Part shown: positions 42,614-52,462 of the stretch, piece by piece
Layout of the letters: each line of letters starts with the position of its first letter
Position numbering within the stretch: position 1 is the first letter of the stretch
Assembly: GCF_000755285.1 (NCBI RefSeq)
Contig: NZ_BBMK01000001.1
Span: forward strand, 186,001-250,000
Reading direction: 5' to 3'
Length of the DNA: 64,000 bases
From: Nonlabens ulvanivorans
GTDB taxonomy: Bacteria; Bacteroidota; Bacteroidia; Flavobacteriales; Flavobacteriaceae
Position numbers and translations under genes: made by a program
Notes under the pieces: model-generated
The model's database searches: none
What the model was told of the DNA's origin: nothing
The model's input: the letters and a program-made list of their open reading frames with translations, nothing else

Positions 42614-43516
42614 ATGTTCGGTAGAAAGAAAAAAGAATCACCTGCGATTGATCCTGTTCAAAAGGAAATGATTGAGAATGCCCAGCGTCGCATTAAGGAA
42701 AAGCGCGGTTTATTTACGCATTTTGTTGTTTTTCTAGTAGGTGCCGTAGGTTTAATTATAATAAGCCAAGTATTAATGCAACAAGAGCCCTTGCGTATTC
42801 TTAATATAGAATGGTGGGTTTGGGTCCTATTTGTATGGTTGCTCTTTTTAATCTATCATGCTTTTAAGGTGTTTATCACTAATCGTCTTTTAGGTCCTAA
42901 CTGGGAAAAAGGTCAGTACGATCGTTTGGTTCAGAAACAGAAAGACCGCATTGCTCAATTAGAAGAAAAGGTGGCCAAAGCAAATCCTTTACCAGAAACC
43001 AAAATTATAAACACACTAGTTTCTAAAAGACGAGTGATTACTATGATAGCTGCTGCTGGAGCTAATAATGAGTTAGGAAAAGACGGTGATCTCGTATGGC
43101 ACTTACCAGATGATTTTAAACGTTTTAAATCTCTCACTACTGGCCATCACATCATAATGGGTCGTAAAACTTTTGAGAGTTTTCCGAAACCGCTTCCTAA
43201 TCGCACTCATATCATACTTACTAGAGATGCTAATTATAAAACTGATGGCGGAATTGTCGTGCATGATTTATCTACGGCACTAGCTGCTGCCTCTAGTGAT
43301 GAAGAACCTTTTATTATAGGTGGTGGAGAGATTTATAAACTAGGACTTGAAGTAGCTGACCGAATTGAACTAACCAGAGTTCACGGAAGTTTTGATGTGG
43401 ACACCTATTTTCCAGAATTAGATACTAATCTTTGGAAATTAGTCCGTACAGAAAATCACCCAACAGATGACAGCCATCAATATGCTTTTGACTTTGAAAC
43501 GTGGGAACGCATCTAA
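42614..43516 (+). CDS. folA: Dihydrofolate reductase fused to an N-terminal 2TM domain
   Basis: 300 residues from ATG 42614. Residues about 1-115 are a 2TM-family domain: charged N-terminus, helix HFVVFLVGAVGLIIISQVL, second helix WWVWVLFVWLLFLIYHAF, then a coiled region (VQKQKDRIAQLEEKV). Residues from about 140 are DHFR: ITMIAAAGANNELGKDGDLV, HHIIMGRKTFESF, IIGGGEIY. NADPH-dependent reduction of dihydrofolate is expected. In related genomes the 2TM protein and DHFR are, as I recall, usually separate genes, so this is a membrane-tethered enzyme or an artefact of a lost stop. The join is open in one frame. Confidence 0.9.
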   Translation: MFGRKKKESPAIDPVQKEMIENAQRRIKEKRGLFTHFVVFLVGAVGLIIISQVLMQQEPLRILNIEWWVWVLFVWLLFLIYHAFKVFITNRLLGPNWEKGQYDRLVQKQKDRIAQLEEKVAKANPLPETKIINTLVSKRRVITMIAAAGANNELGKDGDLVWHLPDDFKRFKSLTTGHHIIMGRKTFESFPKPLPNRTHIILTRDANYKTDGGIVVHDLSTALAAASSDEEPFIIGGGEIYKLGLEVADRIELTRVHGSFDVDTYFPELDTNLWKLVRTENHPTDDSHQYAFDFETWERI

Positions 43517-43604
43517 ATTTTAATACTAATCAACAATATCCAAGGCTTAGATTTTAAGATTAATGGCAATATTGAAATCAATAAACCTAATAACTACTTT
43601 TCAT

Positions 43605-43612
43605 TAAATTTG
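43605..43612 (+). promoter_or_regulatory. Possible -10 element of fabD
   Basis: TAAATTTG matches TAnnTTTG and lies 24 bp before the fabD ATG. No TTG at the right -33 distance was found, so it is only a candidate. Confidence 0.4.
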
Positions 43613-43635
43613 CCACTGCAATTAACAACTACAAT

Positions 43636-44522
43636 ATGAAAGCATACGTTTTTCCAGGTCAAGGAGCTCAATTCACAGGAATGGGTAAAGACTTATATGA
43701 TCAATTTCCAGAAGCAAAAGCTCTTTTCAATAAAGCAGATGAAATCCTAGGTTTTGAAATTTCAAAATCATGTTTGAAGGAACTGCTGAGGAACTGAAGG
43801 AAACCAAAGTAACACAGCCTGCTATCTTTTTACATTCTGTAATTCTTGCAAAAATGATGGGTGACTCTTTCCAACCAGAAATGGTTGCAGGTCATTCACT
43901 GGGTGAATTAAGTGCACTTACTGCAGTAGGTACCCTAAGTTTTGAAGATGGATTAAAGATTGTTTCTAAACGAGCTCTTGCGATGCAAGCAGCTTGTGAA
44001 CACCAAGCAAGTACTATGGCGGCAATTCTAGGTCTAGATGACGCTGTAGTAGAAGATGTATGTAAAAGCGTAGATGGTGTTGTCGTTGCAGCTAACTATA
44101 ACTGTCCAGGACAACTTGTAATATCTGGCGCTACTAAAGCGGTAGAAGAAGCTTGTGAAGTTTTAAAAGAAAAAGGTGCTAAACGTGCTCTACTGTTACC
44201 AGTAGGTGGAGCATTCCATTCACCATTAATGGAACCAGCACGTGAAGAACTAGCGGCAGCTATAGAAACGACCGAGTTTGAAGCTCCTTCTTGCCCAGTA
44301 TATCAAAACGTAACTACCCTAGGAACAACAGCAGTAGATGAGATTAAAACAAATCTTATTTATCAACTTACAGGTCCTGTAAAATGGACACAATCTGTTC
44401 AAAATATGATTGCCGATGGTGCTACTGAATTTATAGAAGTTGGACCAGGAAGAGCATTGCAGGGAATGATTAAGAAGATTAATCGTGAGGTGAATGTGAG
44501 TGCTGGTGTGGTAGGTGAGTAA
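43636..44522 (+). CDS. fabD: Malonyl-CoA:ACP transacylase (one frame break)
   Basis: Loads malonyl groups on acyl carrier protein in fatty acid synthesis. About 295 residues from ATG 43636 ([20 protein letters not shown], the oxyanion GQGAQ motif). It carries the nucleophile motif [10 protein letters not shown] and the catalytic His in GGAFHSPLM. The frame breaks near 43771: ATTTCAAAATCATG for a likely five-A run ([13 protein letters not shown]). The following gene starts 12 bp later. Confidence 0.94.
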
Positions 44523-44534
44523 AATTTAAATTTA

Positions 44535-45572
44535 TTGCGATTTTATATTCTCATATCAATTTTGTTTTTGACTCAATTGTCGTTGGGTCAAATGGACCTA
44601 CCTGAGTTCTCAGAAGTTGTAGAATTTGAAGGTAGTAATTATGCTTATAATTATGAATTAGGAATTTTAAAGCAAAGTAATGATGAGAAATGGAATATAA
44701 TTAACGAGAACACTTACCATAACCTTTTTGTTTATGAAGATAAATTGATAACTGGTAATGCTGATGATGGTTATTTCGAGCTCGATACATCTACAAATGT
44801 ATTATCTGAATTTGATACAACATCTTTACTTAGAGAACTTCAAAATTTTAAGCCAAATGAAGTATTCTTAGAAAAAATATCAGCAGGCTGCTTTCATTAT
44901 AGCATGATTTCTTATCAGTACGACCTATCGGGTGTCAATTTTAACCTAGTATCCTCAAACAATTCCATTGAAAACTTTATACCTAAGAAACTATTTTTGA
45001 ATCAGGTCTTACATATTACCAAGATGACTGTGCAAAATATAAATCACCAATTGACTTTTAAGGAATTTGGTATAACTAAAAAAGAACTGTCAAATTTTAT
45101 GAAGGAGTTTGATTGTATTGAAGATGATTTCGAGATAATGTTTTCCAAATATTATGATAGATTTCAATTTAACAAAGAAAATCGTTGTGAAGTGTACAGC
45201 AACGTAAAAAGCTTATCTTCAGATATTAACAACCTAAACTCGAAGGAAATAAATGATATCTTTATAAACCCAAAATTTTTCACAATCTCTACATCTAGCA
45301 TCACTGATGTATTAAGATTAAAAAACAAAAATGGTGTTGAGATTTCTATTAGTAATTCAGATTGGGAGACTTCTTTAGGAAAAATCACATGGTTGATAGA
45401 GTACAAAGGATTCTTATTTAAATCTAATTCTATCGCTCTAAGGGATGAAATTGATCAATTATCAGATGGTCAATTAATAGACACAGCATATTTGAGTAAG
45501 GAAGAGCAACTATTAAGAATTATTAAATCTCTATATCATAATAAGTATCAGGAATATCCTTTTAAATTTTAA
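44535..45572 (+). CDS. Secreted protein of unknown function
   Basis: 345 residues from a TTG start (FYILISILFLTQLSLGQ signal peptide). No lipobox, no sorting domain and no enzyme motif are visible; content is Asn, Glu, Phe and Lys-rich. I recognise no family. It lies 12 bp behind fabD and is closed by a terminator. Its markedly AT-rich composition compared with fabD suggests an acquired or fast-evolving gene. Confidence 0.6.
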   Translation: MRFYILISILFLTQLSLGQMDLPEFSEVVEFEGSNYAYNYELGILKQSNDEKWNIINENTYHNLFVYEDKLITGNADDGYFELDTSTNVLSEFDTTSLLRELQNFKPNEVFLEKISAGCFHYSMISYQYDLSGVNFNLVSSNNSIENFIPKKLFLNQVLHITKMTVQNINHQLTFKEFGITKKELSNFMKEFDCIEDDFEIMFSKYYDRFQFNKENRCEVYSNVKSLSSDINNLNSKEINDIFINPKFFTISTSSITDVLRLKNKNGVEISISNSDWETSLGKITWLIEYKGFLFKSNSIALRDEIDQLSDGQLIDTAYLSKEEQLLRIIKSLYHNKYQEYPFKF

Positions 45573-45590
45573 AAGCTACTTTCATAACAT

Positions 45591-45633
45591 GAAAATCCTC
45601 TATAAAACTATGTTTTTATAGAGGATTTTTTTC
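45591..45633 (+). terminator. Intrinsic terminator
   Basis: Stem AAAATCCTCTATAAAA / TTTTTATAGAGGATTTT with a short loop and T-run, 19 bp after the unknown secreted gene. Confidence 0.88.
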
Positions 45634-45646
45634 TTCCGTTTACAAT

Positions 45647-45681
45647 AAAGCCCAAAGGTTTTTAAAAACCTTTGGGCTTTG
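45647..45681 (-). terminator. Intrinsic terminator (bidirectional form)
   Basis: Stem AAAGCCCAAAGGTTTTT / AAAAACCTTTGGGCTTT, 22 bp from the odhB stop; ends the 2-oxoglutarate dehydrogenase transcript. Confidence 0.88.
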
Positions 45682-45702
45682 TAAATTATAATTAGGAAAT
45701 TT

Positions 45703-46988
45703 TTACATTTCCAACGCTTTCTTAGCGTCTCCATCCATCAAGATATTGATAGGATCTTCTAGTGCTTCTTTAATAGCGACTAAGAAACCTACAGACTCTT
45801 TACCGTCTATGATACGGTGATCATAAGAAACCGCAAGGTACATCATAGGTCTCGCAACGATGTTTCCATTTACTACTACTGGACGCTCAATAATGTTATG
45901 CATTCCTAAAATCGCACTCTGTGGTGGATTAATAATAGGTGTACTCATCATACTACCGAAGACTCCACCATTAGTAATGGTGAACGTTCCGCCAGTCATT
46001 TCGTCTACTGTGATGTCTCCATCACGAGCTCTTAATGCTAATCTTTTTACCTCAGCTTCTACACCTCTAAAAGATAAGTTCTCTGCATTTCTAATTACCG
46101 GCACCATTAATCCTTTAGGACCTGATACAGCAATAGAAATGTCTTTATAGTCAAAGGTCAACATCTCTTTACCATCAATCATAGAGTTGACAGCTGGATA
46201 TAGTTCTAGCGCTCTAGTTACCGCTTTAGTAAAAAAGGACATAAATCCTAGTCCTACACCATGTTTTGCTTTAAAGTCTTCCTTATACTCTTTACGTAAG
46301 TCAAAGATAGGCTTCATGTCTACCTCATTAAAAGTAGTCAACATCGCTGTTTCGTTCTTAACACTTACCAGACGTTCTGCCACTTTTCTACGTAACATAG
46401 AAAGCTTAGTACGAGATTCACCACGTGACCCAGCTCCTGGTGTTCCCATAGATGGTTTTGCATTCACTGCATCATCTTTAGTAATACGACCATCGCGACC
46501 AGTTCCAGAAACAGACTTTGCATCTACACCTTTTTCATCCAGAATCTTTTTAGCAGCAGGACTTGCCGTACCGCTGGCATAAGTTTCTTTAGCTTGTGCA
46601 GGTTGCGGAGCTTTTTCAGAGTTTGCAGACTTATCTGCCGGCGCATCTTTTTTCATTTCCATTGCAACATCGCCATCGTTTCCACCTTCATCGCCGCCGC
46701 CCATACTAGATGGTGCGTTCTCAACTTCTTGAGAACCACCATTAGGATTTGCAGCTTCAGTATCAATTAGACAGACTACAGCACCTACGGCAACAGCATC
46801 ACCTTCTTCGGCCATAAGGGTAATGATACCACTAGCCTCTGCAGGTAATTCAAGTGTTGCTTTATCGCTATCCACCTCGCAATTGCTTGGTCTTTTTCGA
46901 CCCAATCGCCAGTGGCTACTAGCCATTCTGCTATTTCTACTTCTGTAATCGACTCGCCCGGTGAAGGCACTTTCATTTCTAGAGCCAT
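45703..46988 (-). CDS. sucB: 2-oxoglutarate dehydrogenase E2 (dihydrolipoyl succinyltransferase) (one frame break)
   Basis: Core enzyme that moves the succinyl group from E1 to CoA, about 428 residues. It has a lipoyl domain with the modified Lys in [13 protein letters not shown], a peripheral-subunit-binding domain ([20 protein letters not shown]), and the catalytic domain with [16 protein letters not shown]. The frame breaks near 46871-46882 (one G missing in [10 protein letters not shown]). It starts 4 bp after odhA and is surely co-transcribed. Confidence 0.95.
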
Positions 46989-46992
46989 AATC

Positions 46993-49743
46993 TTATTTGT
47001 TGGTATTAAATACGTCTTCTATTATTCTTGCTTGTCTTGCCTTAGATCGTGTTGAACTACCTGAGGCTGGTGCTGCATACATATTTCTTGAGCACACGCG
47101 CCAGTTTCTAGTCTCTGGCATGTGTAACATAAGATGAGCATAAGCACCCATATTTCTAGGTTCTTCTTGTGCCCATACGACATCTTTAGAACCATATTTT
47201 TTCATCACTTCTTGCATTTGCTCAATTGGTAAAGGGAACAATTGTTCTAATCTTACCAGTGCAACGTCTGTGCGATTATTTTCTTCTCTGTATTCTAGTA
47301 AATCATAATAGAACTTACCAGATACGAATACTAGTGTTTCTGCTTTCGCGAAAGCGTCTCCATCAACATCTATTACTTCTTGAAAATGTCCGTTTACTAA
47401 CTCATCTACTGCACTTACCGCTTTAGGATAACGCAACAAAGACTTAGGTGTAAACACGACCAATGGCTTGCGGTAATTTACTAACATCTGACGACGTAGT
47501 AAATGGAACATGTTTGCTGGCGTTGTACAGTTTGCCATAAACATATTATCCTTAGCACATAGCTGCAGGTAACGCTCTATTCTAGCACTTGAATGCTCAG
47601 CTCCTTGACCTTCATAACCGTGTGGTAATAATTTAACCAGACCGTTTTGATTTTTCCATTTATCCTCACCAGCACTGATGTATTGATCCATCATGATTTG
47701 TGCTCCGTTTGAGAAATCACCAAATTGTGCTTCCCAGATAGTAAGTGTTTGTGGTTGTGCTAGTGCATATCCATATTCAAAACCTACCACACCATATTCT
47801 GAAAGGTGTGAGTTATAAATATCCATTTTACCTTTTACACCATCTATAAGATTGTGTAAGATAAACTCATGTTCATTATTCTCTGATTTTACAACAGCAT
47901 GACGGTGCGAGAACGTACCACGCTCTACATCTTGTCCACTCATGCGCACGTTGTAACCTTCCATCATTAAACTACCATAAGCAAGGTGTTCTCCCATTGC
48001 CCAGTCTAGTTTATCCTCATCAAACATGGTTTTACGCACCTCGATGATTTTCTTAATTTTTCTGATGAAATTCTCATCTTTAGGAAGTTGAGATATGGTT
48101 TCGGTAATTTTCTCTAGAATCTTGCGATCAACGCCAGTATCTACTTTTTGCATCATCTCTACTTCTGTAGCCTGCTCAAAGCCTTTCCACTCATCTTGCA
48201 TGAATGGTGTAATTACTGTGTTCTCTTTCTCGCGAGAAGTTTCTAGTTGCTCTTCTAATTTACCTTTATAAGCTTTCTCAAATTTCTTTACCGTAGTATT
48301 ATCTATAATACCTTGGGCAAGAAGTTTTGCTGCATATATATCACGTGGATTCTTATGCTTACTGATTGCTTTATATAATTGCGGTTGTGTAAAACGAGGC
48401 TCATCACCTTCATTATGACCATATTTTCTATATCCTAGAAGGTCGATGAATACATCACGACCAAACTCCATGCGGTAATCTAGAGCAAAGTTCATAGCAT
48501 GTACAACTGCCTCTGCATCATCTGCATTAACGTGAAGTACTGGTGATAAGGTCACCTTTGCAATGTCTGTACAATAAGTAGAAGAACGAGCGTCTAAATA
48601 ATTAGTCGTAAAACCTACTTGATTATTTACCACCATGTGAATAGTACCGGCAGTTTTATAAGCATCGAGTTGTGCCATTTGCACTACTTCATATACAATA
48701 CCTTGACCAGCAATCGCAGCATCACCGTGTAAAACAATAGGTAATACTTTAGAGAAGTCTTCTGGAGAATGCATGTCCTGCTTTGCACGTGCAATCCCTT
48801 CTACTACAGCCCCCCCTACAGTCTCAAGGTGTGATGGGTTAGGCACAATATTAATATTGATGTCCTTACCACTATCTGTTTTACGTTTACTAGTATATCC
48901 TAGGTGATACTTTACATCACCATCAAAAATGTCTTGTTCATAATCTTTTCCATCAAATTCAGAAAAGATATCTGTTACTGGCTTACCAAAGATATTAGTA
49001 AGCACATTTAATCTACCACGGTGCGCCATTCCTAACACAAAGTGATTCACTCCTTTGTTTGCTGCTCCTTCTACTAAAGCATCAAGTGCTGGGATCAAAG
49101 ACTCGTTTCCTTCAAGAGAGAAACGTTTCTGACCTACATATTTAGTATGTAAGAAAGATTCAAAAGAAACCGCTTCATTTAATTTCTTAAGAATATGCAA
49201 TTTATCATCCTTAGAAAAACTAGGGTGATTATTGTTTTTATGCAACCAGTTTTGTATCCACTTCACCTCTGCAGGCTTACGTATATACATATACTCAACA
49301 CCTATACTCTCACAGTACACTTGTTTTAAGTGAGTAATGATATTATTAAGGCTTGTTTTACCTAAACCTACTAGATCACCACTATCAAACTCAGTATTTA
49401 AGTCTGTATCTGACAGACCAAAATTTACTAAGTCGAGTGTAGGCTCATAAGTACGACGATCCCTTACCGGATTAGTTTTTGTAAATAAGTGACCACGACT
49501 GCGGTAAGCATCTATTAATTTAACAACCCGAAATTCTTTTTGAACGTGAGCAGGAATCGCAACTGGTGCTGCGGCCTGACCCATCTCAAAATCGCCTTCA
49601 TGGGCGCTTTCCATCCCAAAGTCGAAACCTTGAAAGAAAGCTCGCCAAGATGGCTCTACTCTATCTGGATTGATTAAATATTCGTCGTAAAGTTGTGCGA
49701 AGTACGCGGTATGTGCGGCGTTCAGAAATGAAAACTTGTCCAT
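46993..49743 (-). CDS. sucA: 2-oxoglutarate dehydrogenase E1
   Basis: Thiamine-diphosphate decarboxylase subunit of the TCA-cycle complex, 916 residues. It begins KFSFLNAAHTAYFAQLYDEY, has GMAHRGRLNVL, the ThDP-binding GDAAIAGQG, and HGYEGQGAEHSSAR. A C7 run (48810-48816) gives TVGGAVVEG where TVGAVVEG is the family sequence. A palindrome copy (47341-47356) encodes GDAFAKA in the C-terminal domain. Upstream of odhB by 4 bp; divergent from an outer-membrane protein gene. Confidence 0.97.
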   Translation of the reverse strand: MDKFSFLNAAHTAYFAQLYDEYLINPDRVEPSWRAFFQGFDFGMESAHEGDFEMGQAAAPVAIPAHVQKEFRVVKLIDAYRSRGHLFTKTNPVRDRRTYEPTLDLVNFGLSDTDLNTEFDSGDLVGLGKTSLNNIITHLKQVYCESIGVEYMYIRKPAEVKWIQNWLHKNNNHPSFSKDDKLHILKKLNEAVSFESFLHTKYVGQKRFSLEGNESLIPALDALVEGAANKGVNHFVLGMAHRGRLNVLTNIFGKPVTDIFSEFDGKDYEQDIFDGDVKYHLGYTSKRKTDSGKDININIVPNPSHLETVGGAVVEGIARAKQDMHSPEDFSKVLPIVLHGDAAIAGQGIVYEVVQMAQLDAYKTAGTIHMVVNNQVGFTTNYLDARSSTYCTDIAKVTLSPVLHVNADDAEAVVHAMNFALDYRMEFGRDVFIDLLGYRKYGHNEGDEPRFTQPQLYKAISKHKNPRDIYAAKLLAQGIIDNTTVKKFEKAYKGKLEEQLETSREKENTVITPFMQDEWKGFEQATEVEMMQKVDTGVDRKILEKITETISQLPKDENFIRKIKKIIEVRKTMFDEDKLDWAMGEHLAYGSLMMEGYNVRMSGQDVERGTFSHRHAVVKSENNEHEFILHNLIDGVKGKMDIYNSHLSEYGVVGFEYGYALAQPQTLTIWEAQFGDFSNGAQIMMDQYISAGEDKWKNQNGLVKLLPHGYEGQGAEHSSARIERYLQLCAKDNMFMANCTTPANMFHLLRRQMLVNYRKPLVVFTPKSLLRYPKAVSAVDELVNGHFQEVIDVDGDAFAKAETLVFVSGKFYYDLLEYREENNRTDVALVRLEQLFPLPIEQMQEVMKKYGSKDVVWAQEEPRNMGAYAHLMLHMPETRNWRVCSRNMYAAPASGSSTRSKARQARIIEDVFNTNK
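47341..47356. repeat. Palindrome copy inside sucA (first base T)
   Basis: TGCTTTCGCGAAAGCG; the central 14 bases are perfect. It encodes Ala-Phe-Ala-Lys-Ala. Confidence 0.85.
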
Positions 49744-49857
49744 ATATCGAAGGAATTCTCCTTTTTATCAAATGTAAGAGCAAAAATAAAGAAAAGTGCT
49801 CGTATGACATCGACTTTTGTATATTTATAACTATTGAATTTGCTAAAAAACAGCATT

Positions 49858-50391
49858 ATGAAAAACACATCTACCCTATCAATTACGATATTCTTAGTTT
49901 GCAGCCTATTTTTTTATCAATCTAATGGTCAACTAGATAAAGAAGGCTCTAATTTTTGGAATAATGTAAGATTTGGAGGAAACGTAGGTGCCAACTTTGG
50001 TAATAATTTTACATCAATTTTAATTGCTCCACAAGCGATTTATCAAGTAAACAATACGGTAGGACTAGGTGTAGGTCTCAATTATAGTTACTCTGAAAGG
50101 GATTTAAACAGATTTGATGATTTTAAATCAACGGTAGCTGGTGGTAGCTTGATTGCTATCGCTTCTCCTATAGACTATCTACAAGTTAGTGCTGATTTTG
50201 AATATCTAAATGTAAATAGAAACTTTGCAGATGCAAGTTTTGATGATAATTATTGGATTCCGGCATTGTTTTTAGGCGCAGGTTATCGACAAGGTAACTT
50301 TGTAATAGGTGCTCGATATGATGTCCTATATGATAACGAGCGCAGTATTTATAATAATGGCATTCAACCTTTTGTAAGAGTATTGTTTTAA
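49858..50391 (+). CDS. Outer-membrane beta-barrel-like protein of unknown function
   Basis: About 177 residues from ATG 49858 with signal peptide (SITIFLVCSLFFYQSNGQ). The remainder alternates short beta strands (FGGNVGANFG, VGLGVGLNYSYSE, FVIGARYDVLYDNE) and ends VRVLF, the aromatic end common to outer-membrane barrels. In flavobacterial genomes, neighbours of sucA like this are sometimes labelled 2-oxoglutarate decarboxylase by transfer; nothing here supports enzyme activity. A palindrome copy lies 5 bp after the stop. Confidence 0.75.
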   Translation: MKNTSTLSITIFLVCSLFFYQSNGQLDKEGSNFWNNVRFGGNVGANFGNNFTSILIAPQAIYQVNNTVGLGVGLNYSYSERDLNRFDDFKSTVAGGSLIAIASPIDYLQVSADFEYLNVNRNFADASFDDNYWIPALFLGAGYRQGNFVIGARYDVLYDNERSIYNNGIQPFVRVLF

Positions 50392-50396
50392 AGACA

Positions 50397-50412
50397 CGCT
50401 TTCGCGAAAGCG
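50397..50412. repeat. 16-bp palindrome CGCTTTCGCGAAAGCG
   Basis: Perfect copy in the short gap between two convergent genes. Confidence 0.9.
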
Positions 50413-50419
50413 TCATAAT

Positions 50420-50725
50420 TTACTGCCTCAATCTAAACTGAATCTTAATCCATTCCCGATTTATAAATCCTAGAATGATGCCGTGTTGCAAATGGCGTTC
50501 TTGAACATCTGCTAGATAGTAGAGTTGTTGTAGTTTAGGATTTGAGTCTTCTATAGCTTCATTAAGTAACGAAGCTAGCTCTATGAGAAACTCTTTAGGG
50601 TTATTTTCTTCTATGGTCTCAAATCCAGATCGCTCCAGATCCTTATTTACTTGATTTTTATAAATCGTAAACACATGATGTCTAGATTCTAACTTTTCTT
50701 GTATTTGTGGCAGTAAATCACTCAT
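50420..50725 (-). CDS. Conserved small protein of unknown function
   Basis: 101 residues, acidic, mostly helical, without signal or membrane segment. No motif I recognise. It abuts the stop of the polyprenyl synthase gene (shared base 50725), so translation is probably coupled. Not assigned a function. Confidence 0.7.
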   Translation of the reverse strand: MSDLLPQIQEKLESRHHVFTIYKNQVNKDLERSGFETIEENNPKEFLIELASLLNEAIEDSNPKLQQLYYLADVQERHLQHGIILGFINREWIKIQFRLRQ

Positions 50726-51708
50726 TAACTAACACGACTCATTAAATCTAGTGAAAAAGCAGTAAGTTGTTTTTTAGAATCATCGCTTATAGCTAGTTGC
50801 TCTATAATATTGAGTGCTTTATCCGTGTAAGTTTTTATGGCGTCTTGAGTTGCGACAGCACCACCGCTTTCTTCAAAAAATACTTTTACCGTTTCTTTTT
50901 TTGTTTCTATTTGCTCTTCATTCATCTCTTGATAATCCATAGCAAACCATTCTTTGAGCTCGGTAGCACAACCTTCATCTTCAATACTCTTTAGGTACAA
51001 ATAAGTCTTTTTATTCTCTCTTATATCACCACCTACTTCCTTACCAAAGGTTTCTGGATCGCCAAAAGCATCTAAATAATCATCCATCAACTGGAACGCG
51101 AGTCCCAAATTAATTCCATAATCATAAATCAGTTCCTGTTCCTTTTTATCTACTCCAGCGATAATCGCTCCCATTTGTAATGCGCAACCTACCAAGACAG
51201 AAGTTTTTAATTTAATCATGTTGATGTATTCTGGTATTGTTACATCATCTCTTGTTTCAAAATCTACATCATATTGCTGTCCTTCACAGACTTCTAGAGC
51301 CGTTTTAGAAAACACTTGATTCAACTCATAAAAGGTCTCTGCATCATAAGAATTGAAGTATCGATATGCCATAATCAACATCGCATCACCAGATAAAATT
51401 CCCGTATTTACATCCCATTTAACATGTACCGTTTCTTTACCGCGACGCAAGTCTGCAGCATCCATAATATCATCATGCAATAAAGTAAAGTTGTGAAATA
51501 CCTCTACCGAAATAGCAGCATCTATAGCTTTTTCTACCGGTGCACCATACATCTGTGCACTCATAAGAGTCAGTAGTGGTCGCAGCCGCTTGCCACCTAA
51601 TTGTAATATATAGTGTACTGGATCATATAATGATGCAGGTTCTTTTGCGGTAACTCTAGATGTTAACGCCTCTAGAAAGACGGTTCTTAATTGGGACATT
51701 TCATTCAT
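50725..51708 (-). CDS. Polyprenyl (trans-prenyl) diphosphate synthase
   Basis: Isoprenoid chain-elongating enzyme of 327 residues. The first aspartate-rich motif is LLHDDIMDAADLRRG and the second is LMDDYLDAFGD. GGKRLRP (about residues 34-40) binds the allylic diphosphate. The residues before the first motif (VEVFHNFTLLHDD) contain bulky Phe, consistent with a shorter product (C15-C20), but that is inference. Small unknown gene follows. Confidence 0.92.
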   Translation of the reverse strand: MNEMSQLRTVFLEALTSRVTAKEPASLYDPVHYILQLGGKRLRPLLTLMSAQMYGAPVEKAIDAAISVEVFHNFTLLHDDIMDAADLRRGKETVHVKWDVNTGILSGDAMLIMAYRYFNSYDAETFYELNQVFSKTALEVCEGQQYDVDFETRDDVTIPEYINMIKLKTSVLVGCALQMGAIIAGVDKKEQELIYDYGINLGLAFQLMDDYLDAFGDPETFGKEVGGDIRENKKTYLYLKSIEDEGCATELKEWFAMDYQEMNEEQIETKKETVKVFFEESGGAVATQDAIKTYTDKALNIIEQLAISDDSKKQLTAFSLDLMSRVS

Positions 51709-51820
51709 ATGGTAAAAGTAATCATACCTAAAGGATAAGAAAAGAATCTTTTACCTACAGGTAATGTTAAACAATTGTAAAACTTTGGAAACTCTAATCG
51801 TTTTTAAAGTTTCCGCTGTT

Positions 51821-51828
51821 TATATTTG
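51821..51828 (+). promoter_or_regulatory. Possible -10 element of the efflux operon
   Basis: TATATTTG, matching TAnnTTTG, 20 bp before the tetR ATG. No convincing -33 TTG is seen at the expected spacing. Confidence 0.4.
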
Positions 51829-51847
51829 CAGCTGCTTAAATTAGAAA

Positions 51848-52462
51848 ATGACCGATATAAAAACTGAGATATTACAAAAATCTACTGAGATGTTCTTAGA
51901 CCTAGGGTTTAAGAGTGTGACCATGGATGATATATCTTCAGAAATGGGTATGAGTAAAAAAACACTTTATAGTTATTTTAAAAATAAGGAAGAACTCATC
52001 ACAGAAGTGACTCTTGCTATTTCTAACACTATTTGTGGCGGCATAGATCACATATGCAGCATATCAACTAACCCGATTGAAGAGCTCTATGATATCAAAA
52101 AAATGGTATTAACATCTCTTAAAGGTGATAAATCATCACCTATTCATCAATTACAACGCTACTATCCACGTGTACATCAAAAGGTAAGTGCTATACAGTT
52201 TGAGTATATGAAGGAATGCGTTAATAAAAATCTTGAAATAGGTATAGAGCAAGGCTTATATCGTGATAATCTAGATAAGGATTTTGTTTCTAGAATCTAC
52301 TATGTAGGCTTACAAGGCATTAAGGACTTACACCTTTTTCCTAATACTCAATTTCCAGTTCAAAAACTTCATGACCACTATTTAGAGTATCACTTGCGTG
52401 GTATCGTAACTCCAGCAGGACGTAAAATTCTCAACCTAATCACTAACACAAATCACGATTAA
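51848..52462 (+). CDS. TetR-family transcriptional regulator
   Basis: 204 residues. The N-terminal HTH is readable: ILQKSTEMFLDLGFKSVTMD, then SKKTLYSYFKNKEELI (the classic TetR helix 3-4 end). The C-terminal ligand domain has no name. The tolC ATG follows the stop directly, so it heads the efflux operon and probably represses it. No palindromic operator is clear in the 139-bp divergent gap. Confidence 0.92.
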   Translation: MTDIKTEILQKSTEMFLDLGFKSVTMDDISSEMGMSKKTLYSYFKNKEELITEVTLAISNTICGGIDHICSISTNPIEELYDIKKMVLTSLKGDKSSPIHQLQRYYPRVHQKVSAIQFEYMKECVNKNLEIGIEQGLYRDNLDKDFVSRIYYVGLQGIKDLHLFPNTQFPVQKLHDHYLEYHLRGIVTPAGRKILNLITNTNHD

